64,000 nt of DNA from UBA9655 sp963704475 (lineage in GTDB: Bacteria > Pseudomonadota > Alphaproteobacteria > UBA9655): assembly GCA_963704475.1 (NCBI GenBank), contig OY969900.1:372001-436000 (forward strand), in the 5' to 3' direction. Of this stretch, positions 27,577-37,415 are shown in pieces. Both the position numbers and the translations under genes were made by a program. The first letter of the stretch is position 1, and every line of letters begins with the position of its first letter. The notes beneath the pieces are model-generated. The model was given only the letters and a program-made list of their open reading frames with translations, did no database searches and was not told the DNA's origin.

Positions 27577-28316
27577 TCTCCCAAGGGCTTTTGATTGCCC
27601 GTGTTTTCCATAAACGCTACACCCCGAAAGAGAATACCTTTTCTTATAAGATTTATTATTTTTGTGTATTTCTTAGAGAGCTCATTGATTTGAATTTCTT
27701 CAGACTATTTTCTAAAGATAAGTTTAATCTATTTTCTCTTTACGAGCAGGACTATGGTTTCCCTGATTTCAAGCCGTTTCAAGGGTCGCTTCAAGAGTTG
27801 ATCAATAAACAAGACCATCCTTTTAAAATTGAGGATGTTCTTCTCATAACTTTACCAAGAGTTTTGGGATACGCTTTCAATCCTATCAGCTTTTGGTTCT
27901 GTTTTGATGCTCGTGAGGATTTGAGAGCAGTTCTGTGTGAAGTTAACAACACCTTCGGAGAACGTCACGGTTATTTATGTATGAAAAATGAGGGCAAAGT
28001 AATTGGTAAAGATGACCTTATCAAAAGCCAAAAGGTGTTTCACGTTTCTCCCTTTTATTCTCTTACAGGCGAATATGTGTTTAGATTTCATATTCAAGGC
28101 TCATCAGTAGGTATTTGGATCGATTATTATCTTGAGGGTAAAAGAACTCTTTCAACGTCACTTATAGGAAAGCGAAAGGCATTAAACGATCGGGCGCTTA
28201 TTTTACTTTTTTCGTTATCCTCTTATCACCTTAAAGATTATCTTTTTGATTCATTATCAGGCTTTGAAACTTCTTATAAAAAGAATAAAGTACATAAAAA
28301 AACCACCTCCTCCTAA
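27570..28316 (+). CDS. DUF1365 family protein
   Basis: 248 aa. Motifs ARVFHKRYTPKENTFSYKIYYF, LITLPRVLGYAFNPISFWFC and EVNNTFGERHGYL identify DUF1365. It overlaps the preceding oxidoreductase by 7 bases and is followed 15 bases later by the cyclopropane synthase. In Rhodobacter the homologous locus has been tied to furan fatty acid formation; function here is by analogy. Confidence 0.88.
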   Translation: MVISQGLLIARVFHKRYTPKENTFSYKIYYFCVFLRELIDLNFFRLFSKDKFNLFSLYEQDYGFPDFKPFQGSLQELINKQDHPFKIEDVLLITLPRVLGYAFNPISFWFCFDAREDLRAVLCEVNNTFGERHGYLCMKNEGKVIGKDDLIKSQKVFHVSPFYSLTGEYVFRFHIQGSSVGIWIDYYLEGKRTLSTSLIGKRKALNDRALILLFSLSSYHLKDYLFDSLSGFETSYKKNKVHKKTTSS

Positions 28317-28331
28317 AAAAGAGATAACGAA

Positions 28332-29504
28332 ATGAGAAAGTTTGAGCCTCTCTATGTAAGGGCACTTTTAAAATTATTAGAAAACTGTCCCTTTGGAACA
28401 TTAAGTCTCAAAGGGCCAAACGGAAAAACATGGGATTTTAAAGGCGAAAAGCTTGGTGCCGATGCAGACCTGGAAATTCGGCACTGGGGAGCCATAAAGG
28501 CTGCCATTTCAAGAGGGGATATTGGGTTTGGGGAAGCTTATGTTCATGGGCTGTGGAACTCCTCGAATATTAGTAATCTTGTAGCCTATGGCATTGGTAA
28601 TATTACCAGTCTTAGACAGTATATTAATGGGAACATTTTTCAGAGATATTTAACATATTTGAATGATATTTTTTTCAAGAAGAATACAGTTTCAGGGAGT
28701 CGTCACAACATTATGTCCCATTATGATTTGGGAAATAATTTTTATGAATTATGGCTCGATCCCACCATGAGCTATTCTTCAGGACTCCGCTATTCGGGAG
28801 CTGAAGACCTTGAGCAATCCCAGCACCAAAAATATGACAGAATTCTGAAAAAAATTAGGAATCGAAATGCGGTCCTTGAAATTGGGTGCGGGTGGGGAGG
28901 TTTCGCTGAAAAAGCAACAATACAAGGGCACGACGTTACCTCTCTTACGATTTCGCCTAGTCAGTATATCTTTTCTAAAGAAAGGCTTGGATCAACAGCT
29001 AAGATTTTATTAGAAGACTATCGCAACACAAAAGGAATCTTTGACAGCATCGTCTCCATTGAGATGTTTGAGGCGGTTGGAGAGGCATACTGGCCAACTT
29101 ATTTTAAAACAATTAAGAATCGTTTGAAAGAAGGGGGAAATGCACTTATCCAAACGATTACGATTAATAATAATGAATTCAAAAGTTATCGGAAGAGCAG
29201 CGATTATTTAAGACACTATATATTCCCGGGTGGGATGTTACCCTCTTCTGAGAAGTTTGAATTTCATGCTAAAAAGGCAGGGCTTGCGATTAAAGACATC
29301 TTCTGCTTTGGCCAAGATTACGCATGGACCCTACAAGAATGGGAAAAGCGTTTTTGTGAGGCAAAATCACAGATCATGAAACTGGGATTCAATGATGAAT
29401 TTATAAGAAGCTGGCTTTATTATTTTGGCCTTTGCAGAGGTGGATTTGAAATGGAGCGTATTAGTGTTATGCAGGTTGAACTTATCCATGAAGAGGAACA
29501 ATAG
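28332..29504 (+). CDS. cfa: Cyclopropane-fatty-acyl-phospholipid synthase family methyltransferase
   Basis: 390 aa. SAM-binding motif VLEIGCGWGGFAEKA, plus MSHYDLGNNFYELWLD, SIEMFEAVGEAYWPTYF and SDYLRHYIFPGGMLP, all characteristic of CFA synthases. Adds a methyl/methylene group to unsaturated acyl chains in membrane phospholipids. In this operon type it is associated with the singlet-oxygen response. AAAGAG before the ATG. Followed after 3 bases by the transporter gene. Confidence 0.92.
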   Translation: MRKFEPLYVRALLKLLENCPFGTLSLKGPNGKTWDFKGEKLGADADLEIRHWGAIKAAISRGDIGFGEAYVHGLWNSSNISNLVAYGIGNITSLRQYINGNIFQRYLTYLNDIFFKKNTVSGSRHNIMSHYDLGNNFYELWLDPTMSYSSGLRYSGAEDLEQSQHQKYDRILKKIRNRNAVLEIGCGWGGFAEKATIQGHDVTSLTISPSQYIFSKERLGSTAKILLEDYRNTKGIFDSIVSIEMFEAVGEAYWPTYFKTIKNRLKEGGNALIQTITINNNEFKSYRKSSDYLRHYIFPGGMLPSSEKFEFHAKKAGLAIKDIFCFGQDYAWTLQEWEKRFCEAKSQIMKLGFNDEFIRSWLYYFGLCRGGFEMERISVMQVELIHEEEQ

Positions 29505-29507
29505 CTT

Positions 29508-30782
29508 TTGAGCTCTAAAACGACTTCTCAGCTCCCTCATAGAAGCCTCTACTTTCGCTATAGCCTTATTGCCATTCCTCTTTCATTTGTAGGCCTTCCT
29601 CTTTATATTCATATTCCTAAATTTTATTATGATTTCTATGAAGTTGAGCTACAAGATTTGGGGATGATCCTACTTTTGTTAAGACTCACGGATGCTTTCT
29701 TGGATCCTTTTATTGGATATGTCTCAGATAGGAATCAAACTAGTTTGAAACAGATAATGATTCTTGGAGGGATCCTCCTGATCATTGGATTTAATGGCCT
29801 TTTCTGGGCCCCATCAACATTTGAACAGCAGGGTTTAATCATCTGGTTTTCTCTTTTTACGGCAATCTCTTACCTGGGATATAGCCTTCTTGCCATTAAT
29901 TTTTATGGCGCTGGACTTAACATTGATCAAACCTATCAGGGAAGGACGACTCTCTCTTCCTGGCGAGAAGGCATAGGTCTCGGGGGCGTTCTTTTGGCTG
30001 CTATCTTGCCCTCTTTTCTTGAACTCTTCTTCGCAAAACAGCCCGCCTTTCAAATTTACGGAAGCATTCTTGCGGCATGGATCATCCTGGCTTTGTTGGT
30101 GTTTCCAGAATTCAAAGGTATTTCAAACCCGACTCCCATTGCTATTTGGAGCCATTTTAAGAAATTTCTTTCTCAAAGGCATTCTTCTTGGTGGCTCTTT
30201 CTCTTATTTTTTATCAACGCGTTACCAGTTGGAGTTACCTCAACCCTTTTTCTTTTTTTTGTGGGTTCAGTCCTCAATGCGGATAGTTTTGCAGGGCTTT
30301 TTTTGACAACTTACTTCTTAGCTGCTGCCGTGAGTACCCTTTTTTGGAATATGGTTTCAAAGAAGTGTGGAAAGAGACAAACTCTTTATGCATCAATGTT
30401 TTTAGCCATTTTTTCCTTTATAGGCTCCTATTATATAACGGCCGAATCTGCCAATTGGTTTTTCCTAATCTGCTTTCTTTCCGGGGTTGCCTTAGGAGGA
30501 GACTTGACCCTGCTTCCTTCACTTTTAGCTGATGTAGTAGGAACAAAAACAGAGTTAAGAAATATGAATTTCTCGCTCTGGCAATTTATCAACAAGACGG
30601 CTTTGGCAATGACCTCGGGGTGTCTTTTTCTCTTTCTCCCCCACATTGACGGGAATCAAACTCAGGCTTACTCGTCTTCTGTCTTGCACTGGTCTTATGC
30701 TCTGATTCCCTGTATGATCAAATTGATGGCAATAATTATTCTTTACGCGAGCCCCATTGATTTAGGTAGAGAGAGAAAATGA
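29508..30782 (+). CDS. MFS transporter (GPH/MFS_2-like)
   Basis: 424 aa with about twelve hydrophobic helices. LTDAFLDPFIGYVSDR matches the conserved loop of the GPH sugar:cation symporter group. TTG start at 29508, with GAGGAA upstream; its end overlaps the following lipoprotein gene by 4 bases (ATGA). Homologues in the rpoE-chrR-linked operons have no established substrate; lipid-related export is possible. Confidence 0.87.
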   Translation: MSSKTTSQLPHRSLYFRYSLIAIPLSFVGLPLYIHIPKFYYDFYEVELQDLGMILLLLRLTDAFLDPFIGYVSDRNQTSLKQIMILGGILLIIGFNGLFWAPSTFEQQGLIIWFSLFTAISYLGYSLLAINFYGAGLNIDQTYQGRTTLSSWREGIGLGGVLLAAILPSFLELFFAKQPAFQIYGSILAAWIILALLVFPEFKGISNPTPIAIWSHFKKFLSQRHSSWWLFLLFFINALPVGVTSTLFLFFVGSVLNADSFAGLFLTTYFLAAAVSTLFWNMVSKKCGKRQTLYASMFLAIFSFIGSYYITAESANWFFLICFLSGVALGGDLTLLPSLLADVVGTKTELRNMNFSLWQFINKTALAMTSGCLFLFLPHIDGNQTQAYSSSVLHWSYALIPCMIKLMAIIILYASPIDLGRERK

Positions 30783-31309
30783 AAAAATTATATCTACTTT
30801 TTATTGGATTTTCTTTTTTTATCGCAGGGTGTTCTGATAAATCCATAGAGGAATATAAAGACATGAAACCAAAATTAAACATAGTTGAGTACTTTGAGGG
30901 AAAGCTTGAAGCTAATGGCATTCTTTTTGATTTCCTGGGCCGTCCTAAACGTTATTTCCATGCAGAGATGGTTGGAGAAAAAAAGGGTGATACACTCATT
31001 TTAAATGAGAATTTTATATTTGATGATGGCGAAAAAACCCATAGAATCTGGGAGATTACAATCAAAAACGATCATGAATTTTCAGGAAAGGCTGCTGATG
31101 TAATAGGCGTCGCTCAAGGTCGGCAAATGGGAAACGCGGTAAATATAAAATATGTTTTAAGAGTTCCATACAATAAATCCACACTGGATCTTTCTATGGA
31201 TGATTGGATGTATCTGATGGATGGCACCACAATTATAAACAGAACAAGTATGAAGAAATTTGGAATCAAGGTTGGCGAATTGCTTTTAGTGATTCAGAAA
31301 AAATCATGA
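30779..31309 (+). CDS. DUF3833 lipoprotein
   Basis: 176 aa. Lipoprotein signal with lipobox FIAGC (Cys about residue 18). The mature part has LNIVEYFEGKLEANGILFDFLGRPKRYF and ends in the WMYLMDGTTIINRTSMKKFGIKVGEL block of DUF3833. Overlaps both its neighbours by 4 bases, so it is firmly inside the operon. Function unknown; membrane lipoprotein by sequence. Confidence 0.88.
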   Translation: MKKLYLLFIGFSFFIAGCSDKSIEEYKDMKPKLNIVEYFEGKLEANGILFDFLGRPKRYFHAEMVGEKKGDTLILNENFIFDDGEKTHRIWEITIKNDHEFSGKAADVIGVAQGRQMGNAVNIKYVLRVPYNKSTLDLSMDDWMYLMDGTTIINRTSMKKFGIKVGELLLVIQKKS

Positions 31310-32055
31310 CAGATTTTAGAAACAAAAAAATTTGGATTGTCGGAGCCAGTGAGGGTATTGGCAGGTCTCTTGCTAAAAAACTTGCTGCTGCAGGGGCTAA
31401 CCTCATTCTTTCAGCACGGAGCGCTGATCGCCTCGACTCTCTTCTTGAAGAGCTAAAAGGGGAACACCTAATTGTCCCTCTTGATGTTACACAACAAAAA
31501 TTAGTTGAAGGGGCTTGGGAAAAAATTGAATCTTTAAAATTTGTTCCTGACATATTCATCTACAACTCTGGATATTATGAACCAATGAGTGCGATGAATT
31601 GTGATTTTGAGATTGTTAAAAAAATGCTCGATATTAACCTTTATGGAACATTTACCGTCCTTTCAAAAATCATTCCTGCCTTTCTTCAAAATCGCAAAGG
31701 CCATATAGTCCTTGTTGGAAGTGTTGCTGGATACTCAGGGCTTCCTCGATCTATGGGGTATGGTGCAAGCAAGGCGGGTGTCATTAATCTTGCTGAGAGC
31801 CTTTATTGTGATCTTAAAAAGCAGGGAATTCGCGTCCAAGTCGTGAATCCCGGATTTGTCAAAACACGCCTGACAGCTAAAAATACATTTGATATGCCTT
31901 TTATTATTACAGCGGATGAGGCGGCAAATTATATCTATAAAGGGCTGGCTTCGTCCTCATTTGAGATCCGGTTTCCTTGGTTTTTTTCAACTTTATTAAA
32001 GATTCTCAAAATTCTCCCGTATCCTCTTTATTTTTTTCTGCTTCGAAAATTATAA
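31306..32055 (+). CDS. Short-chain dehydrogenase, last gene of the lipid operon
   Basis: 249 aa from the ATG at 31306 (ATGA overlap with the lipoprotein stop). A longer frame from 31204 would run inside the upstream gene. GASEGIGRSL nucleotide motif, YNSG, GSVAGYSG, and an intact catalytic YGASKAG. C-terminus is hydrophobic (LLKILKILPYPLYFFLLRKL), suggesting membrane association. Probably an NAD(P)-dependent reductase acting on a lipid-related substrate. Confidence 0.88.
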   Translation: MTDFRNKKIWIVGASEGIGRSLAKKLAAAGANLILSARSADRLDSLLEELKGEHLIVPLDVTQQKLVEGAWEKIESLKFVPDIFIYNSGYYEPMSAMNCDFEIVKKMLDINLYGTFTVLSKIIPAFLQNRKGHIVLVGSVAGYSGLPRSMGYGASKAGVINLAESLYCDLKKQGIRVQVVNPGFVKTRLTAKNTFDMPFIITADEAANYIYKGLASSSFEIRFPWFFSTLLKILKILPYPLYFFLLRKL

Positions 32056-32662
32056 AAGGATCATTTTCCTTTAACGCATATTCACAAATATTATTCTTAG
32101 GTATTTTGACATGAGTGTATAGATGCATGTTTCTCAATTATTTTTTATTTATTAATAGATTCTAAAATTCTATGTGAGCCTTTTCTTGTTGTTATTACAT
32201 CAAAAGAGCAGTTGACTAAGATAAATTGATCTCAAACAAAATAATACGCAAGAAATTGGCTCATGAATACAGGCAAAAAATTTATAAAGAAGTTTAGCGA
32301 ATACTTGCACCCTCATTTTGGTATAGAGTGCCCTCAACATTTGATACCAATAGCCACACATACCATACACGGGACACTCATGGGACAGTTGGAGGCAAAA
32401 AATGATAACAATCCAACATCAGCAGCAACGAAGGAAACAACATAATGCGTTGATTTCATTGTTATAATTTATTAAAGATCGTTGCCAGCAAAACATTTTA
32501 AGCGTTTACTAAACTTCTATTTCTCGCTCTTCGAACGCCATTCTAACTAAAACTAACAGTGCCGTTTCTCCCTAATTGGGAAAGAGTGGCTTTCAAAGTA
32601 TACCCGGGGTATACCCGATAATTTTAGTAAATTTTGAAATGTTGAAAACCAGAGGAAACCAA
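32056..32662. other. Sparse intergenic stretch with one doubtful small ORF
   Basis: A 60-codon frame at 32263-32445 (plus strand, begins MNTGKKFIKKFSEYLHPHFG) has no clear ribosome site and no family; it may be real but unsupported. The rest is AT-rich and featureless up to the tRNA. Confidence 0.3.
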
Positions 32663-32738
<76 letters not shown>

Positions 32739-32921
32739 ATTTTTTCTTTTTGACGTACAATAATTAGATAGCAAGAGATAAAATGGGTCTTCCTTTCATA
32801 AAGAATAACGCGTGCATAAAGGCGCAAAAAACAACTAAGGGGTTCTTATTACTATCCTGCTTCTTTGCTACAAGCGACATTATATGAAAATAGAAAAAAT
32901 TGCAAATTTAACGATCTCAAA

Positions 32922-33121
32922 TCACGGTAAACGCATCTAAATCATAACGAAACTCTTGAAAAATTTGCTTGAGGAATTTCAGTGTTTCCAACGAATTTTC
33001 TCAATGGGCGCTACCTTAAAAAATAAGGTTTTTACTCGAGTGACCTATTTTTATCCTTATTTTATGGAAAGGACTATCGATTTTTCCTTGTTTTCTCTCA
33101 TTTTAGATGCGTTTACCGTGA
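32922..33121. mobile_element. MITE-like 200-bp element
   Basis: Perfect 20-bp terminal inverted repeats (tcacggtaaacgcatctaaa at 32922-32941 and its complement at 33102-33121), flanked by a 7-bp direct repeat TCTCAAA (32915-32921 and 33122-33128). No transposase inside. Size, inverted ends and target duplication are those of a miniature transposon. Lies between tRNA-Thr and hppA. Confidence 0.7.
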
Positions 33122-33339
33122 TCTCAAATGCTAATTCTCAGGCGCTGCTGGAGGAATTCTAGAGTTTTTACATACAATGAAGATCTCCTAATACTTCGGG
33201 TGCTCGAAGCAGTTCCTAACCAAACTCCCAGCTCTGCTGAGAGTTACGGGCTTATGTCCACATGCTTAACTAATCCATTGCTTGCCGATAAAATTTCTGG
33301 CATGTTTCTTGTCAGTATGACGAACAAAAGGATAAAAAA

Positions 33340-35418
33340 ATGACAATGATATATTCCTATATTCTCAGCGCTGCCGTTTTGGCGCTTCTCTATGGAGCTT
33401 ATGCAAGTCGGCAGGTGTTTGCCTGCTCAAAAGGTACGGCAAAAATGCAAGAAATTGCAGCTGCCATTCAAGAGGGTGCGAATGCTTACCTAAACCGACA
33501 ATACACGACTATCGCTATTGTTGGTGTGGTGGTTGCCCTTTTTTTGGCAATGGTATTGGGAACATATTCCGCAATTGGTTTTATCCTAGGCGCAGTTCTG
33601 TCTGGAATTGCAGGATATATTGGAATGAATGTGTCGGTGAGGGCTAATGTTCGCACAACAGAAGCAGCACGAAGCGGTCTTGCTCCCGCCCTTAATATTG
33701 CCTTCAAATCAGGAGCTATTACTGGGATGCTCGTGGTGGGTCTTGGTCTTTTAGGGGTCACTCTTTACTATATGTATCTTCGTCAAGAGGGCGAAACAGT
33801 GCGTCAGATTATGGTGGCCTTGCTTTCTTTGAGCTTTGGAGCGTCACTCATTTCAATTTTTGCGCGGCTGGGGGGTGGGATCTTTACTAAGGGGGCGGAT
33901 GTGGGCGCTGACCTTGTGGGAAAAATTGAGGCTGGTATTCCTGAAGATGACCCCCGTAATGCGGCCGTCATTGCCGATAACGTAGGGGATAATGTTGGCG
34001 ATTGTGCGGGAATGGCCGCTGATCTCTTTGAGACATATGTAGTGACGATTGTAGCGACCATGCAGTTGGCTGCTCTTTTCTTCACAGGGGAGATAGCAGA
34101 GATTCTTATGGTTTACCCCCTTGCTATTGGGGGTGTTTGTATTGTGGGTTCTGTCGTGGGGACATTTTTTGTTCGTTTGGGTAGAAGCCATAACATTATG
34201 GCAGCCCTTTATAAGGGCTTAATCGCAGCGTCCCTTGTATCTGCCGGCCTTATTGTATGGATCACCACGATTTTAGTTGGGCTTGATAATCCTTTGGTGG
34301 TTGAAGGAAAAGTCTTTACGGGCATGAACCTTCTCTATAGTGCTTTAACGGGTCTTATCGTGACAGGGCTTCTGGTGTGGATCACAGAATATTATACGTC
34401 AACCCGGTATCGTCCTGTACGAAGTGTGGCACAAGCTTCCGTGACCGGTCATGCAACGAATATCATTCAAGGTCTTGCCGTTTCAATGGAAGCAACAGCT
34501 TTGCCTGTGCTTGTTATTTGTGGAGGAATTTTGACCTCCTATATGAACGCGGGTCTTTTTGGAATTGGCATTGCGGCAACAACCATGTTGGCACTTGCCG
34601 GGATGATTATTGCGCTTGATGCTTATGGCCCAGTTACAGATAATGCAGGCGGCATTGCAGAAATGGCTAATTTGCCGGCGAACGTACGGAAAGTAACGGA
34701 TGCGTTGGATGCCGTTGGCAATACGACAAAAGCTGTCACAAAAGGGTACGCAATTGGGTCTGCAGGTCTTGCAGCACTTGTTCTTTTTGCAGCGTATACA
34801 GAAGATTTGCACACATTTTTTCCGTCTCTCAACGTTCAATTCAAACTCCAAGACCCGCATGTGGTTGTAGGTCTATTTATCGGAGGGCTGTTGCCATACC
34901 TCTTTGGGGCGTTGGGGATGATGGCCGTGGGACGCGCTGGAGCAGAAGTTGTTGTTGAAGTTCGTCGTCAGTTCCGGGAAATAAAAGGAATTATGGAAGG
35001 GAAAGCCAAGCCTGAATACAGCAAGGCCGTGGATATCTTAACAAAAGCTGCGATTCGCGAGATGATCCTTCCGTCCTTGTTGCCTGTCTTGGCACCTCCT
35101 GTTGTTTATTTTGTCATTTTGTGGACAGCGGGGCAAACAGAAGCCTTCACGACGTTAGGGGCCATGTTGCTTGGAACTATTATTACAGGTCTTTTTGTAG
35201 CCATTTCCATGACCTCCGGTGGCGGTGCTTGGGATAACGCTAAGAAATACATTGAAGATGGCCTCCATGGTGGAAAGGGTTCAGAAGCTCACAAAGCAGC
35301 CGTTACGGGCGATACGGTGGGGGATCCTTATAAAGATACAGCAGGTCCTGCGGTAAACCCGATGATTAAGATTATCAATATCGTAGCGCTTCTGTTGTTG
35401 GCGATGCTGGTGAAGTAG
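33340..35418 (+). CDS. hppA: Membrane-bound proton-translocating pyrophosphatase
   Basis: 692 aa, normal length, about 15-16 transmembrane helices. Substrate motif DVGADLVGKIEAGIPEDDPRN followed by DNVGDNVGDCAGMAADLFE; late motif GGAWDNAKKYIEDG and GDTVGDPYKDTAGPA. GNTTKAVTKGYAIGSAGL has Lys at the position that marks potassium-independent enzymes. Couples pyrophosphate hydrolysis to proton export. Stands alone, downstream of the MITE-like element, with hairpin and tandem repeats after its stop. Confidence 0.95.
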   Translation: MTMIYSYILSAAVLALLYGAYASRQVFACSKGTAKMQEIAAAIQEGANAYLNRQYTTIAIVGVVVALFLAMVLGTYSAIGFILGAVLSGIAGYIGMNVSVRANVRTTEAARSGLAPALNIAFKSGAITGMLVVGLGLLGVTLYYMYLRQEGETVRQIMVALLSLSFGASLISIFARLGGGIFTKGADVGADLVGKIEAGIPEDDPRNAAVIADNVGDNVGDCAGMAADLFETYVVTIVATMQLAALFFTGEIAEILMVYPLAIGGVCIVGSVVGTFFVRLGRSHNIMAALYKGLIAASLVSAGLIVWITTILVGLDNPLVVEGKVFTGMNLLYSALTGLIVTGLLVWITEYYTSTRYRPVRSVAQASVTGHATNIIQGLAVSMEATALPVLVICGGILTSYMNAGLFGIGIAATTMLALAGMIIALDAYGPVTDNAGGIAEMANLPANVRKVTDALDAVGNTTKAVTKGYAIGSAGLAALVLFAAYTEDLHTFFPSLNVQFKLQDPHVVVGLFIGGLLPYLFGALGMMAVGRAGAEVVVEVRRQFREIKGIMEGKAKPEYSKAVDILTKAAIREMILPSLLPVLAPPVVYFVILWTAGQTEAFTTLGAMLLGTIITGLFVAISMTSGGGAWDNAKKYIEDGLHGGKGSEAHKAAVTGDTVGDPYKDTAGPAVNPMIKIINIVALLLLAMLVK

Positions 35419-35422
35419 GGAT

Positions 35423-35502
35423 CAGTGTAGCAGTAGAGTTCACTGACTCCGCTAAGAAAAATTGCTACACTGCTACACTGCTACACCGCTACACTGCTAT
35501 AC
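35423..35502. repeat. 8-bp tandem repeat with upstream complementary arm
   Basis: Five 8-bp units of tgctacac (35463-35502; the fourth begins with c, the fifth has one change). Upstream cagtgtagcagt (35423-35434) is a perfect complement of actgctacactg (35469-35480), so a hairpin can form just after hppA. A length-variable tract 27 bases before the next ATG could affect expression. Confidence 0.7.
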
Positions 35503-35528
35503 TGACCATTGATAAATAGGTGCTATAC

Positions 35529-37340
35529 ATGAAAAACTTCCTCTTCTTATTCCTCTCTCTTGGGATTTTGGCTTGTCCTCTACACGCCCAAGTCCAACAA
35601 CCCCAAGCCCCGCAAACCAAACCACAACATGGTTATGCGAAACATGGAGACCTTAAATATCCTGCTACTTTTACCCATTTTGATGTCGTGAATCCCTGTG
35701 CTCCTAAGGGTGGAGAATATAAGCACGCTATTGTAGGAACGTTTGATACCCTCAATCCATTTCTTCTGAAAGGGACGGCTCCTCCCGGAATTCGTGATAT
35801 TGCGTTTGAATCTCTTCTGAAGCGCTCACCTGATGAGCCTCTTTCCGTCTATGGACTTGTAGCAGAAAGTCTTGAGGTAGCTCCCGATGTCTCTTGGGTA
35901 ATTTTCAACATTAATCCTAAAGCCAAGTGGCAAGATGGAATGCCCATTACGGCAAAAGATGTGGCCTTTTCTTTTGCGACACTCTTCGAACATGGGACGC
36001 CGGGAATGAAGATGTATTATAAAAAAGTTGATAAAGTTGAGGTCTTAGGCCCACTCAAAATTAAATTTACCTTTAAAAAGGTAGATGGAAAATACGATAT
36101 TGAAATGCCTATTATTATAGGAATAATGGGGCTTTTTGCGGAACATGATCTTAAAGGAAAAGATTTTGAAAAAACAGGTCTCACGCCGCTAGTAAGTAGT
36201 GGCCCCTATAAAATAGCAAAAGTGGAACCAGGACGCTCGATAACTTACCAGAAGGACCCTAATCATTGGTCAGCAGATCTTCCCGTCAATAAGGGGTATT
36301 TTAATTTTGAGACGTTGCACTTTGATTTTTATAAAAATGCAGCTGTTGCTTTTGAAGCGTTTAAAGCAGGAGAAGTGTATGCCCGGGAAGAAAAAGATGC
36401 GGGAAAATGGAAGAAACAGTATGATTTTCCAGCCGTTAAGCAGGGAAAAGTTGTGCTCCTTGAAATTCCCCATCGCCATCAAGTGGGCATGCAAGCCTTT
36501 GCCTTTAATACGCGCCGAGAGATTTTTAAAGATCCTCGTGTGCGTCGGGCCTTGGCCTATGCGTTTGACTATGATTGGTTAAATAAACATCTTTTCAGTG
36601 GGGGAATGACGCGGACAACAAGTTTTTTTGATAATACAGAGTTAGCCGCAAAAGGACTCCCCGAGGGCAAAGAACTGGCGCTTCTTGAGCCTTATCGTGC
36701 CCAATTGCCTAGGGAAGTATTTGAGAAACCTTATACGCTTCCCACCTTTGAAAAGGGGAGTCGAGAAAACCTAAAAATCGCAAGAGAACTGCTTAAAGAA
36801 GCAGGATGGGTGATCAAAGGGGGAAAGCTAATCAATGAAAAGACGGGCAAACCCTTTACCTTTGAAATCCTTTTGAATGTTCCGGAAAATGAAAAAACAG
36901 CCCTTGCGTTTGCCCGCAATTTAAAACAGCTGGGAATTCAGGCAACTGTACGAACTTTAGACGCATCCCAATATGAGAATAACCGCGTTAATATGAATTT
37001 CGATATGATTATGCATTTTTGGGGTCATACGATGTCTCCTGGGAATGAACAGGCCTTTTATTGGAGCTCAAAGGCTGCGGATGAGCCGGGAACACGCAAT
37101 TACCCTGGTATAAAAAGTGCTGTTGTGGATGCTCTGTGTGAGGCCGTTAACAGTGCAAAAACGCGGGAAGACTTAATTCCGGCCATCAAAGCCCTAGATC
37201 GGGTTCTTTTGTGGGGGCATTATGTCATTCCGCTGGGGCATAATACTAAGGATTACGTAGCCTATTGGAATATAACCGGTTCTCCTCCTGTAAACCCTGC
37301 CATAGGCCTTCCTAGCATTCACACACTTTGGATGAAATGA
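35529..37340 (+). CDS. YejA-like extracellular solute-binding protein (peptide ABC transport)
   Basis: 603 aa from the ATG at 35529 (a GTG at 35520 is also open). Signal peptide ends near LACPLHAQ. SBP_bac_5 family: HGYAKHGDLKYPATFTHFD, WQDGMPITAKDVAFSF, DPRVRRALAYAFDYDWLN are typical, closest in pattern to YejA of the microcin C/oligopeptide importer. The permease and ATPase genes are not adjacent, so it must use partners elsewhere. Confidence 0.87.
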   Translation: MKNFLFLFLSLGILACPLHAQVQQPQAPQTKPQHGYAKHGDLKYPATFTHFDVVNPCAPKGGEYKHAIVGTFDTLNPFLLKGTAPPGIRDIAFESLLKRSPDEPLSVYGLVAESLEVAPDVSWVIFNINPKAKWQDGMPITAKDVAFSFATLFEHGTPGMKMYYKKVDKVEVLGPLKIKFTFKKVDGKYDIEMPIIIGIMGLFAEHDLKGKDFEKTGLTPLVSSGPYKIAKVEPGRSITYQKDPNHWSADLPVNKGYFNFETLHFDFYKNAAVAFEAFKAGEVYAREEKDAGKWKKQYDFPAVKQGKVVLLEIPHRHQVGMQAFAFNTRREIFKDPRVRRALAYAFDYDWLNKHLFSGGMTRTTSFFDNTELAAKGLPEGKELALLEPYRAQLPREVFEKPYTLPTFEKGSRENLKIARELLKEAGWVIKGGKLINEKTGKPFTFEILLNVPENEKTALAFARNLKQLGIQATVRTLDASQYENNRVNMNFDMIMHFWGHTMSPGNEQAFYWSSKAADEPGTRNYPGIKSAVVDALCEAVNSAKTREDLIPAIKALDRVLLWGHYVIPLGHNTKDYVAYWNITGSPPVNPAIGLPSIHTLWMK

Positions 37341-37355
37341 TGCGCGCCCCTCGGT

Positions 37356-37415
37356 ATCCTCGAGTTAGAAGTCCTAGGATTTGCATTGCAAATCAAGAAC
37401 TTCTAACTTGAGGAT
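37356..37415. repeat. Nested palindrome downstream of the yejA-like gene
   Basis: Outer arms of 17 bases (atcctcgagttagaagt, 37356-37372, and acttctaacttgaggat, 37399-37415) differ at one pair. An inner perfect hairpin gatttgc/gcaaatc (37378-37384, 37388-37394) lies in the loop. May terminate both converging transcripts; also resembles the TGTCATCCT-ended palindromes seen at 41.5 kb. Confidence 0.65.

Noticed and set aside
33128..33343. 71-codon ORF leading into hppA
   Set aside because: Begins at the edge of the MITE-like element, has no ribosome site and no recognisable domain; overlap with the hppA start looks accidental.
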